NCBI GenBank assembly: GCA_041389725.1
Contig: JAWKRG010000017.1
Location: forward strand, 1-64,000
Reading direction: 5' to 3'
DNA length: 64,000 nucleotides
Source: Polyangiaceae bacterium
GTDB lineage: Bacteria > Myxococcota_A > Polyangia > Polyangiales > Polyangiaceae
Of the stretch, positions 14,511-22,526 are shown piece by piece. The notes below the pieces were generated by a model. That model did no database searches. It had not been told where the DNA came from and saw only the letters and a program-made list of their open reading frames with translations. Made by a program: the position numbers and the translations under genes. How positions within the stretch are numbered: the first letter of the stretch is position 1; each line of letters opens with the position of its first letter.

Positions 14511-16271
14511 ATGCGTTCGACTGCAGTGGGTTTCTTCGGGTTGGCTTTGGCTACGTGGCTCTGGGCACCTCGCGCGGGAGCGCAAGCCTGCCCGGCCGGG
14601 AACACGTGCTTCTACGTTCCACCGACGATGGTCCACGCCGGTGGGCCAGACGCCTATGACAACGAGCTTTGGCTCTCCATTCCGAGCGGAAGCGCGACGG
14701 GGACCTACAGCGTCGATGGTGCCTCTGGCGTGGCGTTCAACGTGACTAGCGCGGCCGCGGTGAAGGTCCCGCTAGGGGCGGCGACCATGTCGAGCGGTGT
14801 GAACGTACCCGAGGCTCGCGGCATCTTCGTCGTTTCGTCGCGGGACGACCTTCTCGTCGAGCACAAGGAACTGCGTCTCGTGAGCGGCAACTACACCGAG
14901 GGATACTCGGTGACGGCGCCGCGTCACACGGTTGCACTCGGCTCGCGCTTCCGCCTCGGCGGCTTTCGCATGGTCCAAGCGTCGCCGCTCGGCAGCGTCG
15001 CTGCAACGGCTCAGTGGGCGATGATCACAGCGCCCACGGCTGCAACGGTGACCCTCACGGCGCCTCCGGGCGCGACGCTCCCATACTGGTCGGGCTCCAC
15101 GAGCGCGACGCACTCCGTGACGCTCGCTGCGGGTGAGAGCGTTTCCGTTTCGGCGAACGCGTCCCTCGACGGCGCGCTGCTCACCGCGAACGCCCCGGTT
15201 GCCGTGGCGTCGGGCGGACGCGGATGGCTCTCGCCCTGTGGGGACAACGGCGCCGACGTCCTCGTGCCGGCATCGCAGTACGGCACGCAGTGGGCCGTGC
15301 TTCCACCCTCTGGCGGCCCTGCGGGGGCCGGCGTAGCGGTGATCGCTGACGTCGACGCAACCGAGGTTCGCGTCAATGGCACCGCGGTGGCGACGCTCAA
15401 CGCGGGCGAAGCTCACTTCATCACGCCAGCGAGCCCGACGCTCATTCAAACCAACGCGCCGGCCTTGGTCTGGATGAACGGTGCCTTCAACAGCTGCGAA
15501 CTGGACACCGCCGTGATCCCGCCACTTCAGCTACCGACGGCGCCGCTGACGATCGCCTTCAACGCTTCATTCGCTGCGCAAGCAGTCGTCGTGATCGGCA
15601 CGGCCGCAGCGGCAAGTCTGCAGTTGGACAGTGCAGCAGCGGTACCTGCGTCGACGTCCACGTTGCCGGGAAAGGCGGACACCACTGTCGTCGTCCTGAA
15701 TCTCTCTGCGGGCCTGCACACGGTCAGCGCGACCAGCGGATTCCAGCTCATGGCCGCCTACTCGGGTGCAGGTGCAGGCGTGCTCGCGTACTTCGGTCCT
15801 TTCACCTCATGCACCACCACGGCTTCCTGCGCCGACGTGGGCCCGTGTTTCGTAGAGCAGTGCGTGGCTGGTGGCTGCACCGCTACCCCGGTGCCCGCGG
15901 GCACTGCCGGAGATTGCGCTTCCGGTCTAGTCTGCGACGCTGCTGGTGCGTGTGTGGCGCCCAGCGACGCGGGGCCAACCGACGCGGGGCCAACCGACGC
16001 GGGGACTGACGCCGGAGACGCAGCTCCGCCGGATGCCAGCAGCGGTGGCGCGGGTGCTGTCGCTGGCGCGGGCACTGGCGGCACCGCGGGCAGCGCCGCG
16101 GGCGGAACCGACGGAGGCGGCGCGCCGTCGGGGGGGAAGGGCAACTCAGGCGCGGATTCGGGCGATGACGGTGGCTGCGGCTGCAGGGTTCCCAATGACG
16201 GCGGCAACCCTCGCGCCACGTGGCTCTTGCTCCTCGCATTTGCGGTCGCCGCCGCGCGCCGCAAGCGGTGA
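14511..16271 (+). CDS. IgGFc-binding-like exported protein with MYXO-CTERM tail
   Basis: This 586-residue protein has a signal peptide cleaved near AGA-QA. Residues about 30-410 resemble the IgGFc-binding protein N-terminal domain of bacterial and animal surface proteins (DNELWLSIPSGSATGTYSVDG, GIFVVSSRDDLLVEHKEL, then AFNSCELDTAVIPPLQLPTA). A short Cys-rich module follows (CADVGPCFVEQCVAGGCT), then Ala/Gly/Asp linker repeats with three TDAG units, and a MYXO-CTERM tail (GCGCRVPN, hydrophobic helix, ARRKR). It is probably displayed on the cell surface or processed at the outer membrane. The ligand is unknown. Confidence 0.75.
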   Translation: MRSTAVGFFGLALATWLWAPRAGAQACPAGNTCFYVPPTMVHAGGPDAYDNELWLSIPSGSATGTYSVDGASGVAFNVTSAAAVKVPLGAATMSSGVNVPEARGIFVVSSRDDLLVEHKELRLVSGNYTEGYSVTAPRHTVALGSRFRLGGFRMVQASPLGSVAATAQWAMITAPTAATVTLTAPPGATLPYWSGSTSATHSVTLAAGESVSVSANASLDGALLTANAPVAVASGGRGWLSPCGDNGADVLVPASQYGTQWAVLPPSGGPAGAGVAVIADVDATEVRVNGTAVATLNAGEAHFITPASPTLIQTNAPALVWMNGAFNSCELDTAVIPPLQLPTAPLTIAFNASFAAQAVVVIGTAAAASLQLDSAAAVPASTSTLPGKADTTVVVLNLSAGLHTVSATSGFQLMAAYSGAGAGVLAYFGPFTSCTTTASCADVGPCFVEQCVAGGCTATPVPAGTAGDCASGLVCDAAGACVAPSDAGPTDAGPTDAGTDAGDAAPPDASSGGAGAVAGAGTGGTAGSAAGGTDGGGAPSGGKGNSGADSGDDGGCGCRVPNDGGNPRATWLLLLAFAVAAARRKR

Positions 16272-16344
16272 CCCGCAGGCAACACGCCACCCAAGCATCG
16301 CCGGGGCAGCCGCGCATGACGATGCGCAAGCGTGTCCCTCTTGC

Positions 16345-16378
16345 CGCGGGGCCGTAGCAGGCGCCTGCTCGCGGGGCC
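16345..16378 (+). promoter_or_regulatory. Palindrome flanked by direct repeats at the RMD1-family start
   Basis: A perfect 14-bp palindrome, AGCAGGCGCCTGCT (16356-16369), sits between two identical CGCGGGGCC repeats (16345-16353 and 16370-16378). The second repeat directly touches the ATG at 16379. No conventional Shine-Dalgarno sequence is visible there. Confidence 0.4.
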
Positions 16379-17167
16379 ATGACGCCATCGGCCGTCGACA
16401 GCGTTGCCGTTCGCGCGGAGTGCATTGCCGAGCGCGTCGATCTGCGCGCGCTGCAGGGCACGCGGCTGTCTTCCGACGCCGTGGAACTCGCCCTCGAGGG
16501 CGGTGCGCGCGCGATCGTCTTTCGCTATGGCTGCTTCGTGACGTTCGGTTGCGACGACGCCGAACGCACGCGAGTGCGCAGCGCGTTGGAATCACACTTG
16601 TCTGGCCCGCTCGAAGCCCCCGAGCGTGAAGACGCCCTGCTTCAGATCCGCCCGGGTCAGCCCGAGGGCGTGAATCGTGAGGGCATCTGCGTGGAACGCG
16701 TAGACGCCCTCCGCGCCGAAATCGTGGCGAGCGTGCTCTCGCAGAGCGTTGCCCTCGCGCGCTACGAGACGATCGTGACGCAGGCCTTCCGGCAGGTGGA
16801 GCCCCTGGCCACCAAGCTTCGCACCGGCAAGGGCCTGCACCGCTCATCGGAGCTGGTGGAGCAACTCGGCGCGTCCCTTTTGGTCGAGCACGCGATGGTG
16901 GGCCTGATCGCCGTGGACGAAAAGCCCGAGGTGCTCTGGGAGCACCCGGAGCTCGAGCGCCTGCACGAGCAGCTGAGCGAGGAATACGAACTTCGCGACC
17001 GGCACCGAGCCGTGCAACGGAAGTTGGAGCTCATCCGTCGCACTGCGCAGACGCTGCTCGACCTGACTCAGGCCAGGCGTAGCTTGCACGTGGAGTGGTA
17101 CATCCTCGCCGTGATCGTGATCGAGATGGGCATGATGGCGTACGAAATCAGCGTCCACATGCGCTGA
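16379..17167 (+). CDS. RMD1/DUF155-family membrane protein
   Basis: This 262-residue protein matches the RMD1/DUF155 family: RAIVFRYGCFVTFG near residue 50, SVLSQSVALARYE near 120, a helical middle (HPELERLHEQLSEEYELRDRHRAVQRKLELI) and a C-terminal transmembrane helix (WYILAVIVIEMGMMAYEI). Yeast Rmd1-like proteins sit in the mitochondrial inner membrane; the bacterial role is unknown. The start at 16379 abuts a palindrome between direct repeats. It appears monocistronic, with a shared terminator-like hairpin 67 bp downstream. Confidence 0.8.
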   Translation: MTPSAVDSVAVRAECIAERVDLRALQGTRLSSDAVELALEGGARAIVFRYGCFVTFGCDDAERTRVRSALESHLSGPLEAPEREDALLQIRPGQPEGVNREGICVERVDALRAEIVASVLSQSVALARYETIVTQAFRQVEPLATKLRTGKGLHRSSELVEQLGASLLVEHAMVGLIAVDEKPEVLWEHPELERLHEQLSEEYELRDRHRAVQRKLELIRRTAQTLLDLTQARRSLHVEWYILAVIVIEMGMMAYEISVHMR

Positions 17168-17233
17168 CCTCGGCATCAGCCCACGACCACGTGCGTCGAG
17201 GTTTGCTTGGGTGGGTCTAGTCCTGCTGCAGCA

Positions 17234-17278
17234 AGTCCCCGCGCGTCCCGCACTCTTCGATGCGGTCGCACGGGGACT
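17234..17278. terminator. Branched hairpin between convergent genes
   Basis: AGTCCCCG (17234-17241) pairs with CGGGGACT (17271-17278), enclosing a second stem, CCGCA and TGCGG (17248-17265). It lies between the ends of the RMD1-family and DUF2202 genes and could terminate both. Confidence 0.5.
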
Positions 17279-17302
17279 CGTTGTGCTGTGAATGGCGGCT
17301 TG

Positions 17303-18034
17303 TTAGTTGCACTTCTCGTTGGCGCTGCCGACGATGGCGTCGAACTCCGCTTGCGAGATGTACTGCGGCGAGTAGCTCGCTCCCTTCGACACCAATTGCG
17401 AATTGAAGCTGCGCAAGTGATTGCGCGAGCCACACTGCAGGGCGTCGTACATGGCCAGCACGTTCGCGTCGCTCGTGCGTGCCTTCATGACCTCGATGTC
17501 GCGGATGTCCAGGTCTTCGATGGTGGCTCCCACCTTCAAGGATTCGACCTCGGACTGCTTCCCAGCCTGCGTCAGGTCGGTATAGAGCTTGGCCAGGTCG
17601 GTATTCACGAACACGCCCACCGTGTCGTCCTTGACCGGGTCTGCGAAGCCAAAGGACGCCAGCATGTCCTTCACGCGATCCGTGTGCGTTTGCTCGGACG
17701 AGGCGATGTTCTTGTGAGGCATGAGCTGCCACTGATCGTAGAGGGTGAGGTACACGTCGCGCGCGAGCTTCTCTTCTTCGCGCAAGAACGTCAGGTCGTC
17801 CTCGAGAGAGCTGGTGGCGACGCTGCCGCCGCTGCCCGTTTGGCCACCGCTGCCGGCTCCAGCCGCGCCTGCGCTGCCAGCGGCTCCTGCGGTACCGGCG
17901 GTACCGGCGGTACCGGCGACGCCGGCCATTCCGCCGGTCCCAGGGTCACTACCGCTATCGCTGCCGCATCCAGTGAGCACCAACGCTCCCAACAGACCTG
18001 CCAAAGCGCCACCAATCAAAGCATTTCGGGTCAT
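17303..18034 (-). CDS. DUF2202 lipoprotein
   Basis: The ATG at 18034 follows GGAGG at good spacing; upstream in-frame sequence has no signal. The 243-residue precursor has a signal peptide with lipobox LTGC (Cys22), a Gly/Ala/Thr linker (GTAGTAGTAGAAG) and a DUF2202 domain (LEDDLTFLREEEKLARDVYLTLYDQW, SSEQTHTDRVKDML, then RNHLRSFN). DUF2202 is a ferritin-like four-helix family; the E-E-K-x-x-R-D-V-Y and S-E-x-x-H elements are candidate metal ligands. Likely anchored in the outer membrane. Function is not established. Confidence 0.85.
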   Translation of the reverse strand: MTRNALIGGALAGLLGALVLTGCGSDSGSDPGTGGMAGVAGTAGTAGTAGAAGSAGAAGAGSGGQTGSGGSVATSSLEDDLTFLREEEKLARDVYLTLYDQWQLMPHKNIASSEQTHTDRVKDMLASFGFADPVKDDTVGVFVNTDLAKLYTDLTQAGKQSEVESLKVGATIEDLDIRDIEVMKARTSDANVLAMYDALQCGSRNHLRSFNSQLVSKGASYSPQYISQAEFDAIVGSANEKCN

Positions 18035-18216
18035 GGCTACCTCCGTTGATACGAGCCAACGTGGGGCGCGGATGGATTCGCGCGCGGCGCACGCCTTGCG
18101 CCGCACGCTCTCTGGGCAGATCGGTTTTTCCAGCTGCGGCAAGGCAACGGCATGCCGACCGCGCTCATGCCCCTGGGACGGCGTCCGAGTCGCAGCTAGG
18201 ATCGGGTCACCTGTTC

Positions 18217-18621
18217 ATGGTGTCACGCTTCTACATCGAGCTACGCCCCGAGGTGGGGCACGAAGCGGCGGTCGTGTTCGTGAGTGGCGAAGCACACAGT
18301 TTCGAGCTGGACTTGGGGTGCTGGCGTCGGGACGAGTACGTCGAGAGTTGGCGTATGCAGCTCAGGGAGCTGCTGGCGGGTGAAGACCGCGTCGCGCTAC
18401 TCACGCGTTTGCCCGAGGGAGCGGCGGACGGGCTGGCGTTCGTATGCGAACGCATCGATCTGAGCCGAGCGCTGGTGCGGATTCTCGAGTGCAGCTTCGA
18501 TGCGAGCCAGATCAAGAGTGCGACGGACGTGTTGGAGAACCCGCATCTGGGCAGAGCGAAGCGCGAGCTAGGCGTAGTGTCACTTGGCACCATCGCGCAG
18601 TTCCTGGAGCGACCCTCGTGA
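18217..18621 (+). CDS. Small acidic protein, possibly CdiI-like immunity fold
   Basis: The start is the ATG at 18217 (MVSRFYIELRPEVGHEAAVVF); longer frames upstream look non-coding. The 134-residue protein has an EYVESWRMQLRELLAGEDRVALLTRLP stretch like the W-x-x-x-L-x-x-LL-x-G-x-x-x-ALxT pattern of CdiI-type immunity proteins, but no CdiA toxin is nearby and identity cannot be proved by eye. It overlaps the next gene by 4 bp (GTGA), so the two are translationally coupled in a three-gene operon. Confidence 0.5.
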   Translation: MVSRFYIELRPEVGHEAAVVFVSGEAHSFELDLGCWRRDEYVESWRMQLRELLAGEDRVALLTRLPEGAADGLAFVCERIDLSRALVRILECSFDASQIKSATDVLENPHLGRAKRELGVVSLGTIAQFLERPS

Positions 18622-19469
18622 ATGCCCTGCTGCTACAAGCGCTACGCTCGTTGCAGCAGCGCGTGGCGGCGGGGGAGCCAAACCCCGAGGTGATCGCGCT
18701 GCTGGTGCCCGAGGCGCGCTACGTCATTCTCCGCGTGTGCGACTACCAGGCCCAGCAATTGGTCGACGTAGCCGTCGCTGCTTCGGCGCAGGAGGCAGGG
18801 ACGGCGCAAACGTTCCTACGCGGCACGCGCAGCGAGCTGCTGGCCGGTCTGGCCGCCGAGGGCGCCGAAGTGCGGCTGCAAGGGCTCGTGCAAGAACTGC
18901 TGCGAGCGGCGGCGTGGACCGAGCAGATGCTCCTGCCCAGATCTCAGGCGCCCCCGCCTTTGCCGTCGGACGAACAGATGCGGGAACGACGCAGCGAAGT
19001 GAAGGCGGCACTGCTGTCGGCGCTGAGCCTCGAGCCCCCTTGGCAACCCGCATTCTTCGCGCCGCTGCCGCAACAATGGCCGCTGCTCCGCGGCGTGGGG
19101 CTCGTCAGCTACGCCGCAGCGACTCACGCGACTGCGCCGACGTTGTTCGAGCACACCGCGCTCTTGGTGCGCGCCAGCTACGACCCGCTTTGTCAGTTTC
19201 CGCCCGTGGTGCAGCGCTCCGATGCTGCCGTGAGCCCCGTGTCGACGGCGAGCGTTCAGGCGTTATCCGGAGCCGAGCTGACTGCGGTGCAAGCCTTGCC
19301 CCCGCTGGATCGTTGCTTCGCGAAGATCACACTCGGCTTGCCAGAGCCGGAGCTCGCCGCGCATCTGCGTGCCCACTACCGCTTTCAGCGCCGCCGAGCG
19401 GGCTGGTTCTACGAGGCGCTGCGATCGTCACACACGGACTTCTTCGCCTGGCTCGAGTCGGAGCAGTGA
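18618..19469 (+). CDS. Hypothetical protein, middle gene of three-gene operon
   Basis: This 283-residue protein starts at the GTG at 18618, overlapping the previous stop. It is mostly helical at the N-terminus (LLQALRSLQQRVAAGEPNPEVIALL), with conserved-looking aromatic patches near the C-terminus (HYRFQRRRAGWFYEALRSSHTDFFAWLE). There is no signal peptide or transmembrane helix, and I do not recognise a family. Its partner genes are a possible immunity-like protein and a membrane-anchored protein. Confidence 0.65.
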   Translation: MNALLLQALRSLQQRVAAGEPNPEVIALLVPEARYVILRVCDYQAQQLVDVAVAASAQEAGTAQTFLRGTRSELLAGLAAEGAEVRLQGLVQELLRAAAWTEQMLLPRSQAPPPLPSDEQMRERRSEVKAALLSALSLEPPWQPAFFAPLPQQWPLLRGVGLVSYAAATHATAPTLFEHTALLVRASYDPLCQFPPVVQRSDAAVSPVSTASVQALSGAELTAVQALPPLDRCFAKITLGLPEPELAAHLRAHYRFQRRRAGWFYEALRSSHTDFFAWLESEQ

Positions 19470-19482
19470 AAGGGAGAGACTC

Positions 19483-20892
19483 GTGACTCGGCGAGCCTGG
19501 TTGGTGTTGGCGGTACTCACCCTCGGCGCGGCGCTCGGTGGCGTCTACTTCTGGCGCGTGCACCGCGAACGCGCTGAGGTGGCGCGCCTCTACTCGCAGA
19601 GTCGGTCGTGCTTGATCGGCGAAGCCCCGCCAGCCGAGCATGCGGCGTGGGTGCGCGCCTTTGGTCGCACCCAGGCGGCGCAAGGGCCGACCAAGGCGCC
19701 CTGGCCTGGACGCTGCGTCGGCTACCTGCGCGAACTCGGGGAGTCCGCGGAAGCCGCCCGACGCGCGCCGCTGCTGGTCACGACCGCGCGACAGAGCAAA
19801 GTGCTGCTCGACTCCAGTGAGTCGCTGGTGGAGATCGTGAAGCTGCTCGATGCCGCTGCCGCTGCCGCCGGAATTGCTCTCGTCGCGGTGGAACATACCC
19901 TGGGGCCTCCCGAACCGATGCTCGTGGAGCAGAGCTTCGTGTCTTTCGCCGGCGCTCCCAAGGGAACCAAGGTCGAAGTGCTGGGCGATGCCGCGCTCGT
20001 TCATGGCAAGACTCTGCAGCGCTGTCAGCCGGACGCCACGCTGCGCACGATGCGATGCGAATCGAAGTGGCCGGACCCAGAACTACACCTGCTCGATTTG
20101 CCCTGGAAGGATCTAAGGACGCCCCCCGGTGCGAACCTGGTTGCCCGCGGCCATGGCGAGATCGCAGTGCCGGAATTGGTGGGGCGCGAGCCCTGGCAGA
20201 TGCGGCTAGTGGGCGATTCGATTCTTTGGATCGATCGCAAAGGCATCGTCCAGGCGCGGCGCTATCGGGACGGCGCGCTCGGCGACGCAGAAGAAGTCGC
20301 GAAGGTCGGACCCGCTGTGTCCTTCGTGGACTCGTGTAGCCGCGAAGCAGGGAACGTGGTCGTCCTGGGCCGCTCGGGGGAACCCGACTATTCCTCTCAC
20401 GACACGGCCATCGTGCTGTTCGAGGAATCCGGGAAGTGGAAGACAGCGACCGCCAGCGACGTCCGCCTGTTCCACGATCCGGACCCGGTTTACGAACGAG
20501 CGCGGGTCAGCTGCGATGGTCGCGGCGTGTGGCTGACCTGGGCCTCCCGCGCCCCTGGCATGCACTACGCGCGCTGCACGCCTACGGGCTGTCAGACGGG
20601 GACCTGGAGGCTACCGGGGCTAGCCGTTCCGAACGCCTTCGTCGCGGAGCTGGCGGGCAAAGTGGTGCTCGTCGCCAGTCGACTCCAGCCCAGCGATGCG
20701 ATCGTGATGCGTCAAGGAACCCTCGAGCAGATCCCGAACGCCCCCGAGCGCTGTCTGGTGGAAGGGGCGTGGCCCCAGGGCCTTCGCGCTCGGCACGACG
20801 CACTGTTGGTCTGGGCACGCACGGACCGCGAACTCGGCGCCTTACGCATTGACGAAGACGGCAAGGCGCGCGCGGTTGCGTTCGGCAAGTGA
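19483..20892 (+). CDS. Membrane-anchored hypothetical protein
   Basis: The GTG at 19483 follows GGGAGAG, 13 bp after the preceding stop. The 469-residue protein has one N-terminal transmembrane helix (WLVLAVLTLGAALGGVYFW), a helical region to about residue 130, and a C-terminal half of short beta-like segments with paired Cys (CTPTGCQTGTWRLPG) that could form a propeller (GEPDYSSHDTAIVLFEESGKW, DGRGVWLTWAS). It is probably exposed to the periplasm. No catalytic motif is visible. Confidence 0.65.
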   Translation: MTRRAWLVLAVLTLGAALGGVYFWRVHRERAEVARLYSQSRSCLIGEAPPAEHAAWVRAFGRTQAAQGPTKAPWPGRCVGYLRELGESAEAARRAPLLVTTARQSKVLLDSSESLVEIVKLLDAAAAAAGIALVAVEHTLGPPEPMLVEQSFVSFAGAPKGTKVEVLGDAALVHGKTLQRCQPDATLRTMRCESKWPDPELHLLDLPWKDLRTPPGANLVARGHGEIAVPELVGREPWQMRLVGDSILWIDRKGIVQARRYRDGALGDAEEVAKVGPAVSFVDSCSREAGNVVVLGRSGEPDYSSHDTAIVLFEESGKWKTATASDVRLFHDPDPVYERARVSCDGRGVWLTWASRAPGMHYARCTPTGCQTGTWRLPGLAVPNAFVAELAGKVVLVASRLQPSDAIVMRQGTLEQIPNAPERCLVEGAWPQGLRARHDALLVWARTDRELGALRIDEDGKARAVAFGK

Positions 20893-20959
20893 AAGCTGTC
20901 CGCCCCCATCACCTCCGTGCTATTCGACGAGCCGACCCTTTCCGCTGGAGAAAAGTCTC

Positions 20960-21394
20960 ATGACCGACGTCGTTGCCCAGTTCGATCTCGATGTGGAGCA
21001 GGTGAGTGGCTACGAGTTTCGCGTTCGTTTCGACAAAGAGCAGTACGCAGAGCTGATGCTCGACGAGCCCGCGCCCCTGGGTCGGGACGTCGCGCCCAAC
21101 GCCGCTCGCATCCTCGCGGCGGCGGTAGCCAACTGCCTTTCGGCCAGCCTCGTCTTTTGCCTTTCGCGCAAAAAGATCCAGTTGGAGGACATCAAGACTC
21201 GGGTGCACGTCGAGCTCGTGCGCAACGAGAAGCGGCGTTTACGCATCGGCAAGATCGCGGTCACGCTCCATCCCAAGATCGCCGCGGAGCTGTCCGAGTT
21301 CCAGGAATGCCTGGGCGTGTTCGAAGACTTTTGCGTCGTCACCCAAAGCGTGCGCGAGGGCCTGAAGGTCGACGTTCAGGTGCAACCCGTCTGA
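20960..21394 (+). CDS. OsmC-family protein
   Basis: The ATG at 20960 lies after CTGGAG; the protein has 144 residues, as usual for OsmC/Ohr proteins. The two redox cysteines are at Cys59 (AAAVANCLSASLVF) and Cys125 (FEDFCVVTQSV), in the correct family contexts. OsmC/Ohr enzymes reduce organic hydroperoxides with these cysteines in the cytoplasm. The second motif, C-x-V-T-Q-S-V, favours the OsmC branch over Ohr, but this is by eye. Confidence 0.85.
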   Translation: MTDVVAQFDLDVEQVSGYEFRVRFDKEQYAELMLDEPAPLGRDVAPNAARILAAAVANCLSASLVFCLSRKKIQLEDIKTRVHVELVRNEKRRLRIGKIAVTLHPKIAAELSEFQECLGVFEDFCVVTQSVREGLKVDVQVQPV

Positions 21395-21478
21395 GCCGAG
21401 GGGGTGCATTCGCGACAGTTCCTGGCCATGCACGGTCAAGTTTGACTGCGCCGCAAATCCAGGCGACTTTGCTGGACA

Positions 21479-21784
21479 TTGACCCCTGCCCAGATCGAGC
21501 ATCGATGCCCCTACTGCCGGGTTAGGCTGCACCTCGACTCCTCCCAATTCAGCGAGAACCTGGACGGGGGGCCGCCGGGGGAGTTGCTACGCTGGTCTTG
21601 CGAGTCCTGCTCGCGGCACTTCGAGACGCTATGGCTGCTCCGTGTGCGGGCCACGGAGGGCGGGAGCGAGCCCGATCCGAAGCTGCTCACCGCCCACGCC
21701 TTGGGCGCCGCAGGAAGCGTGCTGGCTGCCGAACCCGGCCCCATCGTCGAGGAGCTGCCTGGCAGCGGTCAGCGCGACTCGTAG
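21479..21784 (+). CDS. Small zinc-ribbon-like protein
   Basis: This 101-residue frame begins at a TTG (21479). It carries CPYC near residue 10 and CESC near residue 42, a plausible four-Cys zinc ribbon (HRCPYCRVRLHL, RWSCESCSRHFETLWLLRV), followed by a tail of low complexity. Its 3' end overlaps the convergent phosphatase gene by 16 bp. The start has little ribosome-binding support. I consider it probably real because of the paired CxxC motifs. Confidence 0.5.
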   Translation: MTPAQIEHRCPYCRVRLHLDSSQFSENLDGGPPGELLRWSCESCSRHFETLWLLRVRATEGGSEPDPKLLTAHALGAAGSVLAAEPGPIVEELPGSGQRDS

Positions 21785-22524
21785 ACCAAGAGCTCGGGTA
21801 GCTGCACCGCGGTCAAGAAGCCGCCGTTGCCACAGGCTGTGTCGATGCCGACCACGTTCTCATAGGACCACAGGTCTTTCGGATCGTCTGGGGTGTAGCC
21901 CGATAACTCCGCGGGCAGGAACTCGGTGCGAGTGTGGCCAAACACCACGCGCTTGCCACGGTAGTTGCGGAAAAAGTCCTGGTCGCGCAACCACAGTACG
22001 GCCGTCGGCGGGTGCGGTAGGTCTCTTGGATGAGCGAAGGTGCCGTCCGGTGCTTTCGGCAGGCCGGCATGCACGTAGAGAGCGTGCTCGTCCTCGTACC
22101 AGTAGGGCAGACCCTCCATCCATTCCACGATCTCTGGCGGAAAGAACAGGCCGCTCTCGAACTCGTGCTGCTCTTCCATCGTCGCGCAGGCGCCCGTTTC
22201 CGGGTGGGGTCGGCACTTGAAGGAGCAATACGCCGCGTAGCAACCGTGGGACGGAGGACGCACGAAGGTGGGCCAGCGCTCCTTACGTACGTGGAGCCAA
22301 GCATCTTCGTGGTTGCCTCGAAGGGTCACCACTTTCGCGCGCACCATACGGGGCAAGCGGCGCAAATAGCTGACGACTTCGCGAGAGTTCGGGCCGCGGT
22401 CGATGTAGTCGCCCAGGAACACCAGGGTGTCGTCGGCGTCGAGGCGTGGCAGGCGAGACATGAGGGTCATCAAGTGACCCAGCTCACCGTGAATGTCTCC
22501 GATGGCGTAAGTGTGCCCAGCCAT
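21769..22524 (-). CDS. PPP-family metallophosphoesterase
   Basis: This 251-residue protein has the three motifs of PPP/ApaH-like phosphatases: GDIHG (9-13), GDYIDRG (38-44) and GNHE (70-73), plus a later FGHTRTEF metal-ligand motif. Relatives dephosphorylate Ser/Thr-phosphoproteins or hydrolyse diadenosine tetraphosphate. Given the two Ser/Thr kinases in the window a protein-phosphatase role is attractive but unproven. Its start is 2 bp from the stop of the GT39 gene, so it is the second gene of that transcript. Confidence 0.88.
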   Translation of the reverse strand: MAGHTYAIGDIHGELGHLMTLMSRLPRLDADDTLVFLGDYIDRGPNSREVVSYLRRLPRMVRAKVVTLRGNHEDAWLHVRKERWPTFVRPPSHGCYAAYCSFKCRPHPETGACATMEEQHEFESGLFFPPEIVEWMEGLPYWYEDEHALYVHAGLPKAPDGTFAHPRDLPHPPTAVLWLRDQDFFRNYRGKRVVFGHTRTEFLPAELSGYTPDDPKDLWSYENVVGIDTACGNGGFLTAVQLPELLVYESR

Positions 22525-22526
22525 GC

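Noticed and set aside
17234..17278. tRNA or structured RNA at the branched hairpin
   Set aside because: Stem lengths and loops do not fit a cloverleaf and there is no TTC-type arm; its place between convergent genes fits a terminator.
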